This document shows, piece after piece, positions 1 through 7,564 of a stretch of 33,154 nucleotides of DNA (position 1 is its first letter; every line of letters begins with the position of its first letter). The DNA is from Oscillatoriales cyanobacterium Centralia_MAG_596. Its GTDB lineage: Bacteria; Cyanobacteriota; Cyanobacteriia; Leptolyngbyales; Leptolyngbyaceae. The notes beneath the pieces were generated by a model. The model saw nothing but the letters and a program-made list of their open reading frames with translations. It ran no database searches and had not been told where the DNA came from. The translations under genes and the position numbers were made by a program. The stretch is from positions 1-33,154 of the forward strand of contig JAJPKC010000568.1 of NCBI GenBank assembly GCA_021323955.1, read 5' to 3'.

Positions 1-1
1 A

Positions 2-682
2 CTGGCCCACGCCGACGTCGTCGTCGCCGACCGGCTGGCGCCGCCCGAGCTGCTCGCCGAGCTGCCCCCGCACGTCGAAGTCATCGACGCCGCCAAGATC
101 CCGTACGGCCGGGCGATGGCTCAGGACGCCATCAACGCCGTCATGATCGAGCGCGCCCGAGCGGGAAATTTCGTCGTCCGCCTCAAAGGCGGCGATCCGT
201 TTGTGTTTGGGCGTGGTGGCGAGGAGATGGAAGATCTGGTGAAGGCGGGCATTGATGTAGAAGTGGTGCCGGGTATTACATCAGGCATTGCGGCGACCGC
301 CTATGCGGGGATACCGCTGACCCACCGGGCGTACAGTTCGTCAGTCACATTTGTCACGGGGCATGAAGGTGCGGGAAAGTATCGTCCCGCAGTGAATTGG
401 CAGGCGATCGCCCACGGTTCAGAAACAATCGTCGTCTATATGGGCATCCACAACCTGCCGTACATTACCGAACAGCTTCGAGTAGCAGGGTTGAGTGGGG
501 ATACTCCCGTGGCGCTGGTTCGCTGGGGCACACGACCCGAACAGGAAGCGTTGATTGGCACATTGGGGACGATCGTGCAGCAGGTCGAAGCTGTCAACTT
601 TCAAGCGCCCGCGATCGCCGTGATTGGCGCTGTCGTAAATCTGCACGAAATTCTGGCTGGCTGTCGTCCAGCAAATCTTTAA
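2..682 (+). CDS. cobA: Uroporphyrinogen-III C-methyltransferase (SUMT), 5'-truncated and apparently chimeric
   Basis: SAM-dependent enzyme that methylates uroporphyrinogen III at C2 and C7 to precorrin-2, the branch point to siroheme and cobalamin. The frame is open from the window edge, so the N-terminus (including the first glycine-rich loop) is missing. Visible SUMT motifs are VVRLKGGDPFVFGRGGEE, EVVPGITSG and the PLTHR segment; the end FQAPAIAVIGAVV is also typical. The ATG at 116 is internal to the family alignment and is not a real start. Oddity: in the first 52 codons 50 end in G or C, and the first 120 bases are 75% GC by hand count. The protein there (AKIPYGRAMAQDAIN) reads like actinobacterial SUMT. 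From about base 158-200 codon use and protein become cyanobacterial. The product call is firm; whether the first part belongs to this genome is doubtful. Confidence 0.88.
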   Translation: MAHADVVVADRLAPPELLAELPPHVEVIDAAKIPYGRAMAQDAINAVMIERARAGNFVVRLKGGDPFVFGRGGEEMEDLVKAGIDVEVVPGITSGIAATAYAGIPLTHRAYSSSVTFVTGHEGAGKYRPAVNWQAIAHGSETIVVYMGIHNLPYITEQLRVAGLSGDTPVALVRWGTRPEQEALIGTLGTIVQQVEAVNFQAPAIAVIGAVVNLHEILAGCRPANL

Positions 683-767
683 GATGCCAATCCCATTGTT
701 TTCCTCCCGGCGATAATATTCGCTGCGATGGCAGGGTCATCCCCAGCAACATCGTTAAGTCACGATT

Positions 768-1187
768 TTAAGTTGCGATCGATTGCGGTATATGCCAACC
801 GTCTTCTTGTTCGCCTGTTTGGATATTGATGAATATGCCAGAAACTGAATCAAAGACACGCCAATCCGTTTCCTGACAAATCCTGTGAATCATGCTGATG
901 ACATCATCGCCAAACCAGCAGCAATTGCTAATTGCGATTGAGGCTACAAAATCATTGTCTTCCTCGATCGCAAACTCAATGAAATAATCGTCCCCTGAGA
1001 GCTCAGGCTCCCCTTGAAGGACTCCATAATTGGGTTTTGCTGGATCAGGAAAGCGAACGGTATGGACGATCCGCGCCAGCGCCGCGATCACGTCTGCTCG
1101 TGAACCCAGCATCTGTTTGTCCCTGGCAACGGCTTCGAATGATTCCGTCATTGGCACTGGACGCATCAAGGCAATATCCCAACTCAT
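768..1187 (-). CDS. Conserved-looking hypothetical protein, 139 aa
   Basis: Not recognised. The product starts MSWDIALMRP and is acidic, soluble-looking and without a signal peptide or membrane segment. It has a mixed alpha/beta look with a central acidic stretch (GDDYFIEFAIEEDNDF) and two adjacent cysteines (SNCCWFGDD). The compact length and opening resemble small single-domain cyanobacterial hypotheticals or immunity-like proteins, but that is impression only. It is convergent with the methyltransferase gene and divergent from the pseudouridine synthase gene. No clear Shine-Dalgarno precedes the ATG at 1187. It is preferred over the overlapping plus-strand frames because its composition is protein-like throughout and the start fits the gap between neighbours. 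Confidence 0.6.
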   Translation of the reverse strand: MSWDIALMRPVPMTESFEAVARDKQMLGSRADVIAALARIVHTVRFPDPAKPNYGVLQGEPELSGDDYFIEFAIEEDNDFVASIAISNCCWFGDDVISMIHRICQETDWRVFDSVSGIFINIQTGEQEDGWHIPQSIAT

Positions 1188-1337
1188 ACCGCTGAATGAA
1201 TCGATTGTTGAGTTAATCGTTCAGGCTAAAATTCTATCTAAAATGGCGTACCGTCTGTTCCGTTCAGTTATGAATTCCGGCGGTTATTGCGGTGAGAATG
1301 GAACTATTAGAGATGTTTCAAACAGGTTACTGATAGA

Positions 1338-2276
1338 TTGTTGTCCCAAATTGATTTATACGTCCAGGAAATTGACGATCGCCTGGATCGTTACCTGGCT
1401 GACCAACTGGCTGATATCTCGCGATCGCGATTGCAAAAGCTGATCGAGCAGGGACAGGTGCAGATCAACGGACAGGTTTGCACCTCAAAGAAGGCGGCGG
1501 TACAGGTCGGCGACCACATCCACATCACCATTCCCGACGCACAACCACTTGACCTCCAGGCAGAAGCTATCCCGCTGGAGATTCTTTATGAAGACGATCA
1601 TTTGCTGATTATTAACAAGCCAGCCGGACTGGTGGTACACCCAGCCCCAGGGCATGAGGGCGGCACGCTCGTCAATGCGCTACTAGCACACTGCGATCAT
1701 TTGGCTGGGATTGGCGGTGTGCAGCGTCCGGGCATTGTACATCGGTTGGACAAAGACACCAGCGGCGCGATCGTGGTGGCCAAGACCGATCAGGCGCACC
1801 AGCACTTGCAGGCACAGCTAAAAGCAAAAACGGCCCGCCGGGAATATTTAGCGGTAGTCTATGGCGCACCGGCGATGGCCAGCGGCACCATCGATCTGCC
1901 TATTGGTCGTCATCCCGTAGACCGCAAAAAAATGGCGATCGTCCCGGAAGCAAAGGGGGGCCGTCGTGCCGTGACCCACTGGCAGGTCAAAGAGCGCCTG
2001 GGCAATTACACATTGATCCACTTCACGTTAGAAACAGGCCGCACCCACCAGATCCGCGTCCATAGCGCGCAGATGGGACATCCAATTGTGGGCGATCCGG
2101 TTTATGGATCGGGGCGTTCGATCGGTGTAAACCTCACTGGGCAAGCATTACACGCATGGCGACTGAATTTACAGCACCCTGTGCTGGCAACACCAATCGA
2201 GGCGATCGCACCCCTGCCAACCGCTTTCTTAACGTTGCTGGAGATCCTGCGCCGACGAAATTATTCGCAAATTTAA
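1338..2276 (+). CDS. rluD: RluD-type 23S rRNA pseudouridine synthase
   Basis: Converts specific uridines of 23S rRNA to pseudouridine. An N-terminal S4 RNA-binding domain spans about residues 12-60 (RLDRYLADQLADISRSRLQK). It is followed by the RluA-family catalytic domain with IINKPAGLVVHPAPGH (92-106) and the active-site motif HRLDKDTSG (135-143), whose first Asp, D138, is the expected catalytic nucleophile. ETGRTHQIRVH follows further on. At 312 aa it is the usual length for the RluC/RluD class. There is no in-frame ATG between the upstream stop (1308-1310) and the S4 domain, so the start must be TTG at 1338 or 1341; an AGG at about 1324 gives weak support. The choice of RluD over RluC rests on domain layout and length; the target uridines cannot be told from sequence. 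Confidence 0.9.
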   Translation: MLSQIDLYVQEIDDRLDRYLADQLADISRSRLQKLIEQGQVQINGQVCTSKKAAVQVGDHIHITIPDAQPLDLQAEAIPLEILYEDDHLLIINKPAGLVVHPAPGHEGGTLVNALLAHCDHLAGIGGVQRPGIVHRLDKDTSGAIVVAKTDQAHQHLQAQLKAKTARREYLAVVYGAPAMASGTIDLPIGRHPVDRKKMAIVPEAKGGRRAVTHWQVKERLGNYTLIHFTLETGRTHQIRVHSAQMGHPIVGDPVYGSGRSIGVNLTGQALHAWRLNLQHPVLATPIEAIAPLPTAFLTLLEILRRRNYSQI

Positions 2277-2320
2277 CCCATGTCTCCACTGTCAGCGTTA
2301 CAGATAGATACATATAAATT

Positions 2321-2339
2321 GGGCCGCGATCGCCCTTTT
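2321..2339 (+). terminator. Possible weak terminator after the pseudouridine synthase gene
   Basis: GGGC (2321-2324) and GCCC (2332-2335) flank a GCGATC core and are followed by TTTT (2336-2339), 45 bases after the rluD stop. The hairpin overlaps a HIP1 site (2326-2333), so the pairing could be incidental. Confidence 0.35.
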
Positions 2340-2879
2340 CCTCGGCGATATAAAATCAAGAAGTACTGAGTGCGTCGTCCTTTGGCTAGATTCTTAAAAA
2401 AACCTGAAGGAATTTTTGCAAACAGAAGATTATAAACATCTTCAACAGGATGTAACGGAATATTACAGAAATTAGCTCCGTAGATCTGCTGAAATGACTG
2501 CCCTGACTATTTTTGTGTCCCGCATTCGGGTATCTTCAGGAATCGCAATAACTTGTAATAAACAATGTACCCAATGGCATTGTATAAAGAGAACCTGAAG
2601 GGCTAAATGACAGGCAAAACATAACTAAAGCACTGATTTATCGAGTTTTCGAGTCTCTCATACAAATGTGAAATTTTCTCAGATTTCTTTAATGTTTGTT
2701 TTCCACTTTGTGTGGAAACCGACATGATGAGTGACTTGAGTTAGTGTTTTGCTGCTGCCTGCTCATTCCTTTGCTCGGTCTGGCTGTTCAGCTTGTTGAC
2801 CCAACTGAATGGTTCTGGGCCATATCAAAACCGAAACTCAACGCAAGTAACTCAACCAAGTAATTAGGAGAGTAAATCC
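2340..2879 (+). promoter_or_regulatory. cpc operon upstream region (promoter and leader)
   Basis: About 540 bases with no credible gene precede cpcB and must carry the operon promoter. Two inverted repeats stand out. ACAATG (2562-2567) and CATTGT (2578-2583) lie 10 bases apart, and the right half abuts TATAAA (2583-2588), a possible -10 element without a good -35. TTTCCAC (2700-2706) and GTGGAAA (2712-2718) form a 7-bp stem with a 5-base loop and no following T-run, so it looks more like an mRNA leader hairpin than a terminator. A strong AGGAG (2866-2870) lies 9 bases before the cpcB ATG. The transcription start cannot be placed from sequence. Confidence 0.55.
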
Positions 2880-3401
2880 ATGCTAGATGCATTCGCCAAG
2901 GTTGTTTCTCAGGCTGATGCCAAGGGTGAATTTTTGAGCGCTTCTCAGCTCGATGCTTTGACCAACATGGTCAAAGATGGCAACAAGCGTTTGGACGTTG
3001 TTAATACAATCACTGGTAACGCTTCCGCTATCGTTGCTAACGCTGCTCGTGCTTTGTTCGAAGAGCAACCCCAACTGATTCAACCCGGTGGAAACGCTTA
3101 CACAAACCGTCGCATGGCTGCTTGCCTCCGCGATATGGAAATCATCTTGCGCTACGTTACCTACGCTGCTTTGGCTGGTGATTCTAGCGTTCTGGATGAT
3201 CGTTGCCTCAACGGTCTGCGTGAAACCTATCAAGCGCTGGGTGTACCTGGTGGTTCCGTTGCTGCTGGCGTCCAAAAGATGAAAGAAGCTGCCCTCCAAG
3301 TTGCTAACACTCCTACTTCCAGTGTTCCCAAAGGCGATTGCAGCTCTTTGATGTCTGAATTGGCTAGCTACTTTGATCGTGCTGCAGCAGCAGTTGGTTA
3401 A
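2880..3401 (+). CDS. cpcB: C-phycocyanin beta subunit
   Basis: Light-harvesting biliprotein that pairs with CpcA and stacks as hexamers into phycobilisome rods on the thylakoid surface. The 173 residues align throughout with CpcB (usually 172 aa). Phycocyanobilin attachment cysteines are C82 ([10 protein letters not shown]) and C154 (KGDCSSLM, one later than the usual 153). N72 in [10 protein letters not shown] is the asparagine that CpcM methylates in this family. The motif [15 protein letters not shown] and Cys-type spacing distinguish it from phycoerythrocyanin PecB. The start is fixed by AGGAG nine bases upstream. It is first in the operon; codons are strongly biased (gctgct, cgt), as expected for a very highly expressed protein. 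Identification is certain. Confidence 0.98.
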   Translation: MLDAFAKVVSQADAKGEFLSASQLDALTNMVKDGNKRLDVVNTITGNASAIVANAARALFEEQPQLIQPGGNAYTNRRMAACLRDMEIILRYVTYAALAGDSSVLDDRCLNGLRETYQALGVPGGSVAAGVQKMKEAALQVANTPTSSVPKGDCSSLMSELASYFDRAAAAVG

Positions 3402-3420
3402 AGCTTCATAACGCAATTGT

Positions 3421-3456
3421 TTTCGTGTAGATGTCGCTTAATGCGCCTCTACGAAA
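3421..3456 (+). promoter_or_regulatory. Hairpin in the cpcB-cpcA spacer
   Basis: TTTCGTGTAGA (3421-3431) pairs with TCTACGAAA (3448-3456), with a two-base bulge and a short inner GCG/CGC possibility. No T-run follows, so an mRNA-stabilising or processing structure between the two abundant subunit messages is more likely than termination. The cpcA AGGGAG lies 10 bases before its ATG. Confidence 0.5.
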
Positions 3457-3510
3457 TGGACGATACTTTTACCAAAATTTGCACAACAGTAATTAGGGAG
3501 ATACCTGAAC

Positions 3511-3999
3511 ATGAAAACCCCCATCACTGAGGCGATCGCTGCAGCGGATACCCAAGGTCGTTTTCTCAGCAACGCTGAACTGCACCAAGTATACGGTCGT
3601 TATGAGCGTGCTGCGGCTGCTCTGGAAGCGGCTCGTGCCCTGACCAACAATGCTCAAAAGCTTGTTGACGGTGCCGCAAACGCTGTGTATCAAAAGTTCC
3701 CTTACACCACGCAACAGCAAGGTGCTAACTTCGCTCATGATTCTCGTGGTAAGGGCAAGTGTGCACGTGACATCGGTTACTATGTGCGCATCATCAGCTA
3801 CGCACTCGTTGCTGGTGGTACCGGCCCCATCGACGAGTTCCTGCTTGCAGGCTTGGATGAAATGCACCGGACATTCGACCTCTCCAACAGCTGGTACGTC
3901 GAAGCCCTCAAGTGGATCAAAGCGAACCACGGTGTCACTGGTCAACCTGCGACTGAAGCGAACGCTTACATCGACTACGTAATTAACGCTCTGAGCTAG
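3511..3999 (+). CDS. cpcA: C-phycocyanin alpha subunit
   Basis: Partner of CpcB in the phycocyanin monomer. The 162 residues are the exact family length. The single chromophore-binding cysteine is C84 in [12 protein letters not shown], the site loaded with phycocyanobilin by the CpcE/CpcF lyase encoded downstream. Other family landmarks are [13 protein letters not shown] at the start, [13 protein letters not shown] and the end [11 protein letters not shown]. Residues 25-38 ([14 protein letters not shown]) differ somewhat from the common QVAFGRFRQAKAGL version but keep the helical pattern. GGGAG (3496-3500) sits 10 bases before the ATG. Separated from cpcB by 109 bases. Identification is certain. 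Confidence 0.98.
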   Translation: MKTPITEAIAAADTQGRFLSNAELHQVYGRYERAAAALEAARALTNNAQKLVDGAANAVYQKFPYTTQQQGANFAHDSRGKGKCARDIGYYVRIISYALVAGGTGPIDEFLLAGLDEMHRTFDLSNSWYVEALKWIKANHGVTGQPATEANAYIDYVINALS

Positions 4000-4013
4000 T
4001 CTCTAAGTGTGTT

Positions 4014-4080
4014 GCCCGGAAGAATAAGCGAGTGTTAGCGAAAATGCTAGCAGTTGTTCATTTTTTCGGGCACTGTTTTT
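4014..4080 (+). promoter_or_regulatory. Two-part hairpin with T-run between cpcA and cpcC (partial terminator or processing site)
   Basis: An outer pairing of GCCCGGA (4014-4020) with TTCGGGC (4065-4071) encloses an inner hairpin GTTAGC (4034-4039) / GCTAGC (4046-4051) with loop GAAAAT. T5 follows at 4076-4080. In this family cpcBA mRNA is far more abundant than the distal linker message; a leaky terminator or stabilising stem here would explain that. The structure is seen; the role is inferred. Confidence 0.6.
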
Positions 4081-4141
4081 CTCATTTGATGATAAAAATC
4101 TTCAAACAAATTGTTCAAGTTTTTGCTTCAGGAGAACAGGC

Positions 4142-5020
4142 ATGAGCGGTTTAGTAGCGTCTAATTTAGCAGCAGCAGGAAGATTGGGCCTTTCTGCATT
4201 TGATGCTTCCCGAGTGGAGCTATGGCCCGATCGCACCGAAGAAAGCGTGCGTCTGGTCATTCAGGTAGCCTATCGCCAGGTGTTGGGCAATGACTATGTC
4301 ATGGCTTCCGAACGCCTGACCACGGCAGAATCGCAGCTCCGCCAGGGCAATATAACGGTGCGGGACTTTGTCCGGGCGATCGCCAAATCCGACTTATATA
4401 AAAACAAGTTTCTTTTCCCGAACTCCAACACCCGTTTTATCGAACTGAACTACAAGCATTTGCTCGGTCGCGCGCCCTACACTGAGGATGAAGTGAACTA
4501 TCACCTCAACCTTTACAACACCAAAGGCTACGACGCTGAGATTGATTCCTACATCGACAGCACCGAGTACGAAAATAACTTCGGTAACAACGTGGTGCCT
4601 TACTACACCGGGTTCTCTGTTGACTCGGGCGTGAGAACAACTGGCTTCACGCGGATGTTCAAATTGTATCGCGGCTATGCCAGCAGCGATCGGGGTCAGG
4701 CAAGCGGCAAAACACCGCACGTCTTCCGCGAACTGGCTCAAAATCGGGCTTCTTCAATCATCAAGCCAACCACCAGCGGTCATAGCGGCGGCTATCACGG
4801 TGCTGGCTCCAGTGATGTCACACCAGACAAGGCGCTCGGTGGTTCCTATGGCGAAAGCGGACGGATCTATCGCCTGGAAGTCTCCGGTATTAACCAACCT
4901 GGCTATCCGAAAGTGCGCCGGAGTAACGTGGCCTATCTGATCCCCGTCGAACAGATGCTACCGAAAATGCAACAGATCCACCGGATGGGCGGCAAAATCG
5001 TGAGCGTCTCGCCAGCCTAG
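4142..5020 (+). CDS. cpcC: Phycobilisome rod linker (CpcC type, about 33 kDa)
   Basis: Linker polypeptide inside the phycocyanin rod that joins hexamers and tunes their absorption. The 292-residue protein has the PBS linker domain (Pfam 00427) at roughly residues 20-155, with [27 protein letters not shown] and [12 protein letters not shown] as landmarks. A Gly/Ser/His-rich spacer follows (around 205-235, [12 protein letters not shown]). The C-terminal CpcD-like domain (about 238-292) contains [11 protein letters not shown] and [17 protein letters not shown]. This two-domain plan is typical of CpcC. AGGAGAACAGG directly precedes the ATG. The C-terminal domain is nearly duplicated as a separate small gene 121 bases downstream. 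Confidence 0.95.
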   Translation: MSGLVASNLAAAGRLGLSAFDASRVELWPDRTEESVRLVIQVAYRQVLGNDYVMASERLTTAESQLRQGNITVRDFVRAIAKSDLYKNKFLFPNSNTRFIELNYKHLLGRAPYTEDEVNYHLNLYNTKGYDAEIDSYIDSTEYENNFGNNVVPYYTGFSVDSGVRTTGFTRMFKLYRGYASSDRGQASGKTPHVFRELAQNRASSIIKPTTSGHSGGYHGAGSSDVTPDKALGGSYGESGRIYRLEVSGINQPGYPKVRRSNVAYLIPVEQMLPKMQQIHRMGGKIVSVSPA

Positions 5021-5141
5021 CGGCAGCGGCAGTAGCCGTTGAGACACTGGTTTGGGCGGCAATAACGCCTCACCCCGCGTGCTATTTGCTTAATGATGAG
5101 TGACCCGTTTTGTAATCAGATCATTCAGGAGCGATCTTAAA
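5021..5141 (+). other. Spacer between cpcC and the orphan CpcD-domain gene
   Basis: Contains a short GGCG/CGCC stem near the middle (within GGGCGGCAATAACGCCTC) and the AGGAG for the following gene. If the orphan gene derives from a second cpcC, this is where its lost linker domain would have been. No residual Pfam 00427 sequence is visible. Confidence 0.4.
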
Positions 5142-5384
5142 ATGTCTAGCAATGCTAGTTTCAGTTCGATTTCCAAAGACGCGACGCCAGCGGCATGTTT
5201 GGGTGGGCTCCGGACTGAAAGTGGTCGGATTTATCGCCTCGAAGTTACCAACATTCTTGAACCAGGTTATCCAAGCGTACGCTATAGCAATACAGCGTTT
5301 TTGGTACCGTTTGAGCAGCTACTGCCAAGAATGCAACAAATCCATCGGGTCGGCGGCAAGATTACGAGCGTTACGCCAGCATAG
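5142..5384 (+). CDS. Orphan CpcD-domain protein, 80 aa, duplicate of the CpcC tail
   Basis: Small protein made almost entirely of one CpcD-like domain (residues about 26-80). It matches the C-terminus of the upstream CpcC much more closely than the CpcD that follows: both share [15 protein letters not shown], and MQQIHR.GGKI.SV.PA, while CpcD has a different pattern. The start MSSNASFSS at 5142 is chosen over the upstream GTG at 5100 because AGGAG (5127-5131) sits 10 bases before it. Likely origin is a second rod-linker gene that lost its Pfam 00427 part, or duplication of the CpcC tail. Since the frame is intact with a good ribosome site, it may be expressed as an extra small rod-capping linker; that role is inferred. 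Confidence 0.8.
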   Translation: MSSNASFSSISKDATPAACLGGLRTESGRIYRLEVTNILEPGYPSVRYSNTAFLVPFEQLLPRMQQIHRVGGKITSVTPA

Positions 5385-5525
5385 GTGCTTTATCAATCCG
5401 ATGAATTTATCCCTTCAATAACACTCAGTTTCGCGGTAGAGAAGTCGCAGGAATCGCTCTGCAAAAGCTGAGTGTTGTTGATGCAAGGTTTTTCTAACAG
5501 CTTAGAACGGGAGTTTAGATTAGGT

Positions 5526-5810
5526 ATGTTTGGTCAAGCATCACAGGGAAACACAAGTTTTACCGATAACTCCACGCGGATGTTTCGCTTTGAAGTCAAA
5601 GGGTTACATCAAACCTATCAGTCAGACAAGTTAAGCTATCCCATCCGTCGCAGCGGTAGTGCGGTAATTGCTGTCCCCTATAGCCGTTTGAACGAAGAAA
5701 TGCAGCGGATCAACCGTCTGGGTGGCACCATTGTCAGCATTGCACCCCTGGATGGCAACTTAAGGGGGAATCATAACGCCAAAGCAGCGGCAGACCATCA
5801 AGGCGAGTAA
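5526..5810 (+). CDS. cpcD: Phycobilisome rod-capping linker (CpcD)
   Basis: Small linker (about 8-10 kDa) that caps the core-distal end of the rod and limits its length. The start MFGQASQGN at 5526 matches the conserved CpcD opening; the open frame extends upstream to a GTG at 5472 and an ATG at 5481, but those 18 residues have no family counterpart. A GGGAG (5509-5513) lies 12 bases before 5526. The domain (STRMFRFEVKGLHQT to GGTIVSIAPLD) is complete. A 20-residue polar tail (NLRGNHNAKAAADHQGE) makes it 94 aa, slightly longer than the common ~80. It closely resembles the N-terminal domain of PetH in this window. Confidence 0.93.
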   Translation: MFGQASQGNTSFTDNSTRMFRFEVKGLHQTYQSDKLSYPIRRSGSAVIAVPYSRLNEEMQRINRLGGTIVSIAPLDGNLRGNHNAKAAADHQGE

Positions 5811-5908
5811 GGGGGCTGCTCTGATTCGTCAGAGGCATATCCTTGTTTTTTGACGGCATCCCACCGACACCGAGCCATATTGTTCCTTGCTCTCTCAACG
5901 CTAAGTCC

Positions 5909-6763
5909 ATGTCGGAGTTGAATCATTCGTCCCACTTTGATGAAGCCGAACCATCACCACCCGCGTCAGCGGATGGTGAGCCGTTGACGATCGAGAAAGC
6001 GCTGGCGAATCTTAACGATCCTGACGTGAGTTTGCGTTACTACGCCGCCTGGTGGTTGGGTAAGTTTGCTGCTGGTAACCCTGACGTTGTGGATGCGCTG
6101 ATCGTAGCGCTCCAGGACGAAGCCGATCGAACGGAGTTGGGCGGCTATCCACTCCGGCGGAATGCCGCACGCGCACTGGGAAAGCTTGGCGATCGACGGG
6201 CGGTGCAACCATTATTGCAGTGCTTAGATTGCGCTGATTTTTACGTCCAGGCGGCAGCGGCTCAGTCTTTGGGCATGTTGGGCGACCCAGACTGTATCCC
6301 AGCCATGCTTGCCATCCTGTCGGGGGGAGTAGACGCCGCACAATTAGTTCCGGGACGACCCCACCTGGCACGGCCCGTGGAAGCCGCCATGGAAGCGCTG
6401 GAAGCGTTGAGAGCAACGGAAGCTGTCCCGCTGATTCAGCCCTTCCTGGAACATCCTGTGCCGCGGGTACAGTATGCGGCAGCTCGATCGCTGTTCGTTT
6501 TGACGCAGGCACCGACCTATGGTGAGCGATTGGTGCAGGCTCTCGCTGGTGCCAATCTCAATTTGCGCCGAAAACTGCTGCTGAACCTGGGAGCGAGTGG
6601 CTACCTTGAGGGAGCACCCGCGATCGCGAGTGCCGCAGTGGAAAATAGCTTTAAGATCATCGCCTTAAAAAGCTTGCTCGAAAGCCATTTTAAGCAGGTA
6701 GAGGTGGTTTCACTGTCGCCAGCGGCAGCGGGAGTAATGACTCTTATGGACGGCTTGTTGTGA
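5909..6763 (+). CDS. cpcE: Phycocyanobilin lyase subunit CpcE
   Basis: Alpha-type subunit of the heterodimeric E/F lyase that attaches phycocyanobilin to Cys84 of CpcA. The 284-residue product is built of HEAT-like repeats; the opening DPDVSLRYYAAWWLGKF, then LRRNAARALGKLGDRRAV and YVQAAAAQSLGMLGDPDC, are characteristic of CpcE. The chosen start, MSELNHSS at 5909, gives the normal length; a TTG-started frame from 5843 would add 22 residues that look untranslated, and there is no strong Shine-Dalgarno for either. It lies 98 bases after cpcD and 68 before cpcF, as in other cpc operons. Confidence 0.93.
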   Translation: MSELNHSSHFDEAEPSPPASADGEPLTIEKALANLNDPDVSLRYYAAWWLGKFAAGNPDVVDALIVALQDEADRTELGGYPLRRNAARALGKLGDRRAVQPLLQCLDCADFYVQAAAAQSLGMLGDPDCIPAMLAILSGGVDAAQLVPGRPHLARPVEAAMEALEALRATEAVPLIQPFLEHPVPRVQYAAARSLFVLTQAPTYGERLVQALAGANLNLRRKLLLNLGASGYLEGAPAIASAAVENSFKIIALKSLLESHFKQVEVVSLSPAAAGVMTLMDGLL

Positions 6764-6831
6764 TTGTCGCCTGCAATCGCGTGTCTGGCTCTGTCTTTAT
6801 GATCGCTCTTTTATGATCGACGTGTAAATCA

Positions 6832-7503
6832 ATGGTTGTGACAAACGCGGCTAGTGCTTCAGAACTCATTCAAGCAATTGAGCAGGCAGATTCGCCCGTT
6901 CGCCTGGTTGCGGCTGTGCAGGCGCTGGTGGATGCGAATCTCGAGGCGGGAATTCCAACCCTGATCACGGTATTGGGATACAACAATCCCGAAGCAGCCG
7001 GTGTCGCCGTTACGGGATTAGTTCGGTTTGGCGCTAAAGCCGTGCCGACGCTACTGCAACAGCTAGACGAATACAACTACGGCGCGCGGGCCTATTCCTT
7101 TCGCGCATTGGCCGCGATCGGCGATCCGCGATCGCTTGATGTTCTGTTGCATGCGGCAGAAAACGATTTTGCTCCCAGCGTACGGCGGGCAGCAGCTCAA
7201 GGGTTAGGTAATCTCCGCTGGAACCATCTAACGGCTGAGGCACAATATCCGGCACAGCAACGGGCACTCCAGATCTTACTCTCCCTTTCCAACGATCCTG
7301 ATTGGGCAATTCGTTACGCGGCCATCGTTGGACTGCAGATGTTGGCAACAACAAGCGCAGACACCACGGTTCTAACGGCGAACAAGCTGTTAACAGCCAT
7401 CACAGAACGATTGGCTGAGCTGGATCGAACCGATCCGGATTTAGTCGTCCGAGCAAGAGTTTGGATGGCCCAACAAGCGTTGCAGCGCTTAGCGACCAAC
7501 TGA
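6832..7503 (+). CDS. cpcF: Phycocyanobilin lyase subunit CpcF
   Basis: Second subunit of the CpcE/CpcF lyase; the pair loads phycocyanobilin on CpcA Cys84. At 223 aa it has the family length and consists of HEAT-type repeats: NLEAGIPTLITVLGYNNPEA near the start, then YNYGARAYSFRALAAIGDPR, SVRRAAAQGLGNLRW and DPDWAIRYAAIVGLQ, all typical of CpcF. The ATG at 6832 is the first in frame and fits the family start; no strong ribosome site is visible. Its position directly after cpcE supports the pairing. Confidence 0.93.
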   Translation: MVVTNAASASELIQAIEQADSPVRLVAAVQALVDANLEAGIPTLITVLGYNNPEAAGVAVTGLVRFGAKAVPTLLQQLDEYNYGARAYSFRALAAIGDPRSLDVLLHAAENDFAPSVRRAAAQGLGNLRWNHLTAEAQYPAQQRALQILLSLSNDPDWAIRYAAIVGLQMLATTSADTTVLTANKLLTAITERLAELDRTDPDLVVRARVWMAQQALQRLATN

Positions 7504-7564
7504 TTGCCAGCATGAAGCTGGCTGTTTTGATCCTACATTCATTCGTAGAAACGGTACTTTTCCT

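Noticed and set aside
5472-5525. 18-residue N-terminal extension of CpcD
   Set aside because: MFGQ at 5526 matches the family start; the extension has no counterpart in CpcD.
6012-6512. Minus-strand 166-residue frame within cpcE
   Set aside because: Shadow of cpcE, with Pro/Arg-rich composition and no family resemblance.
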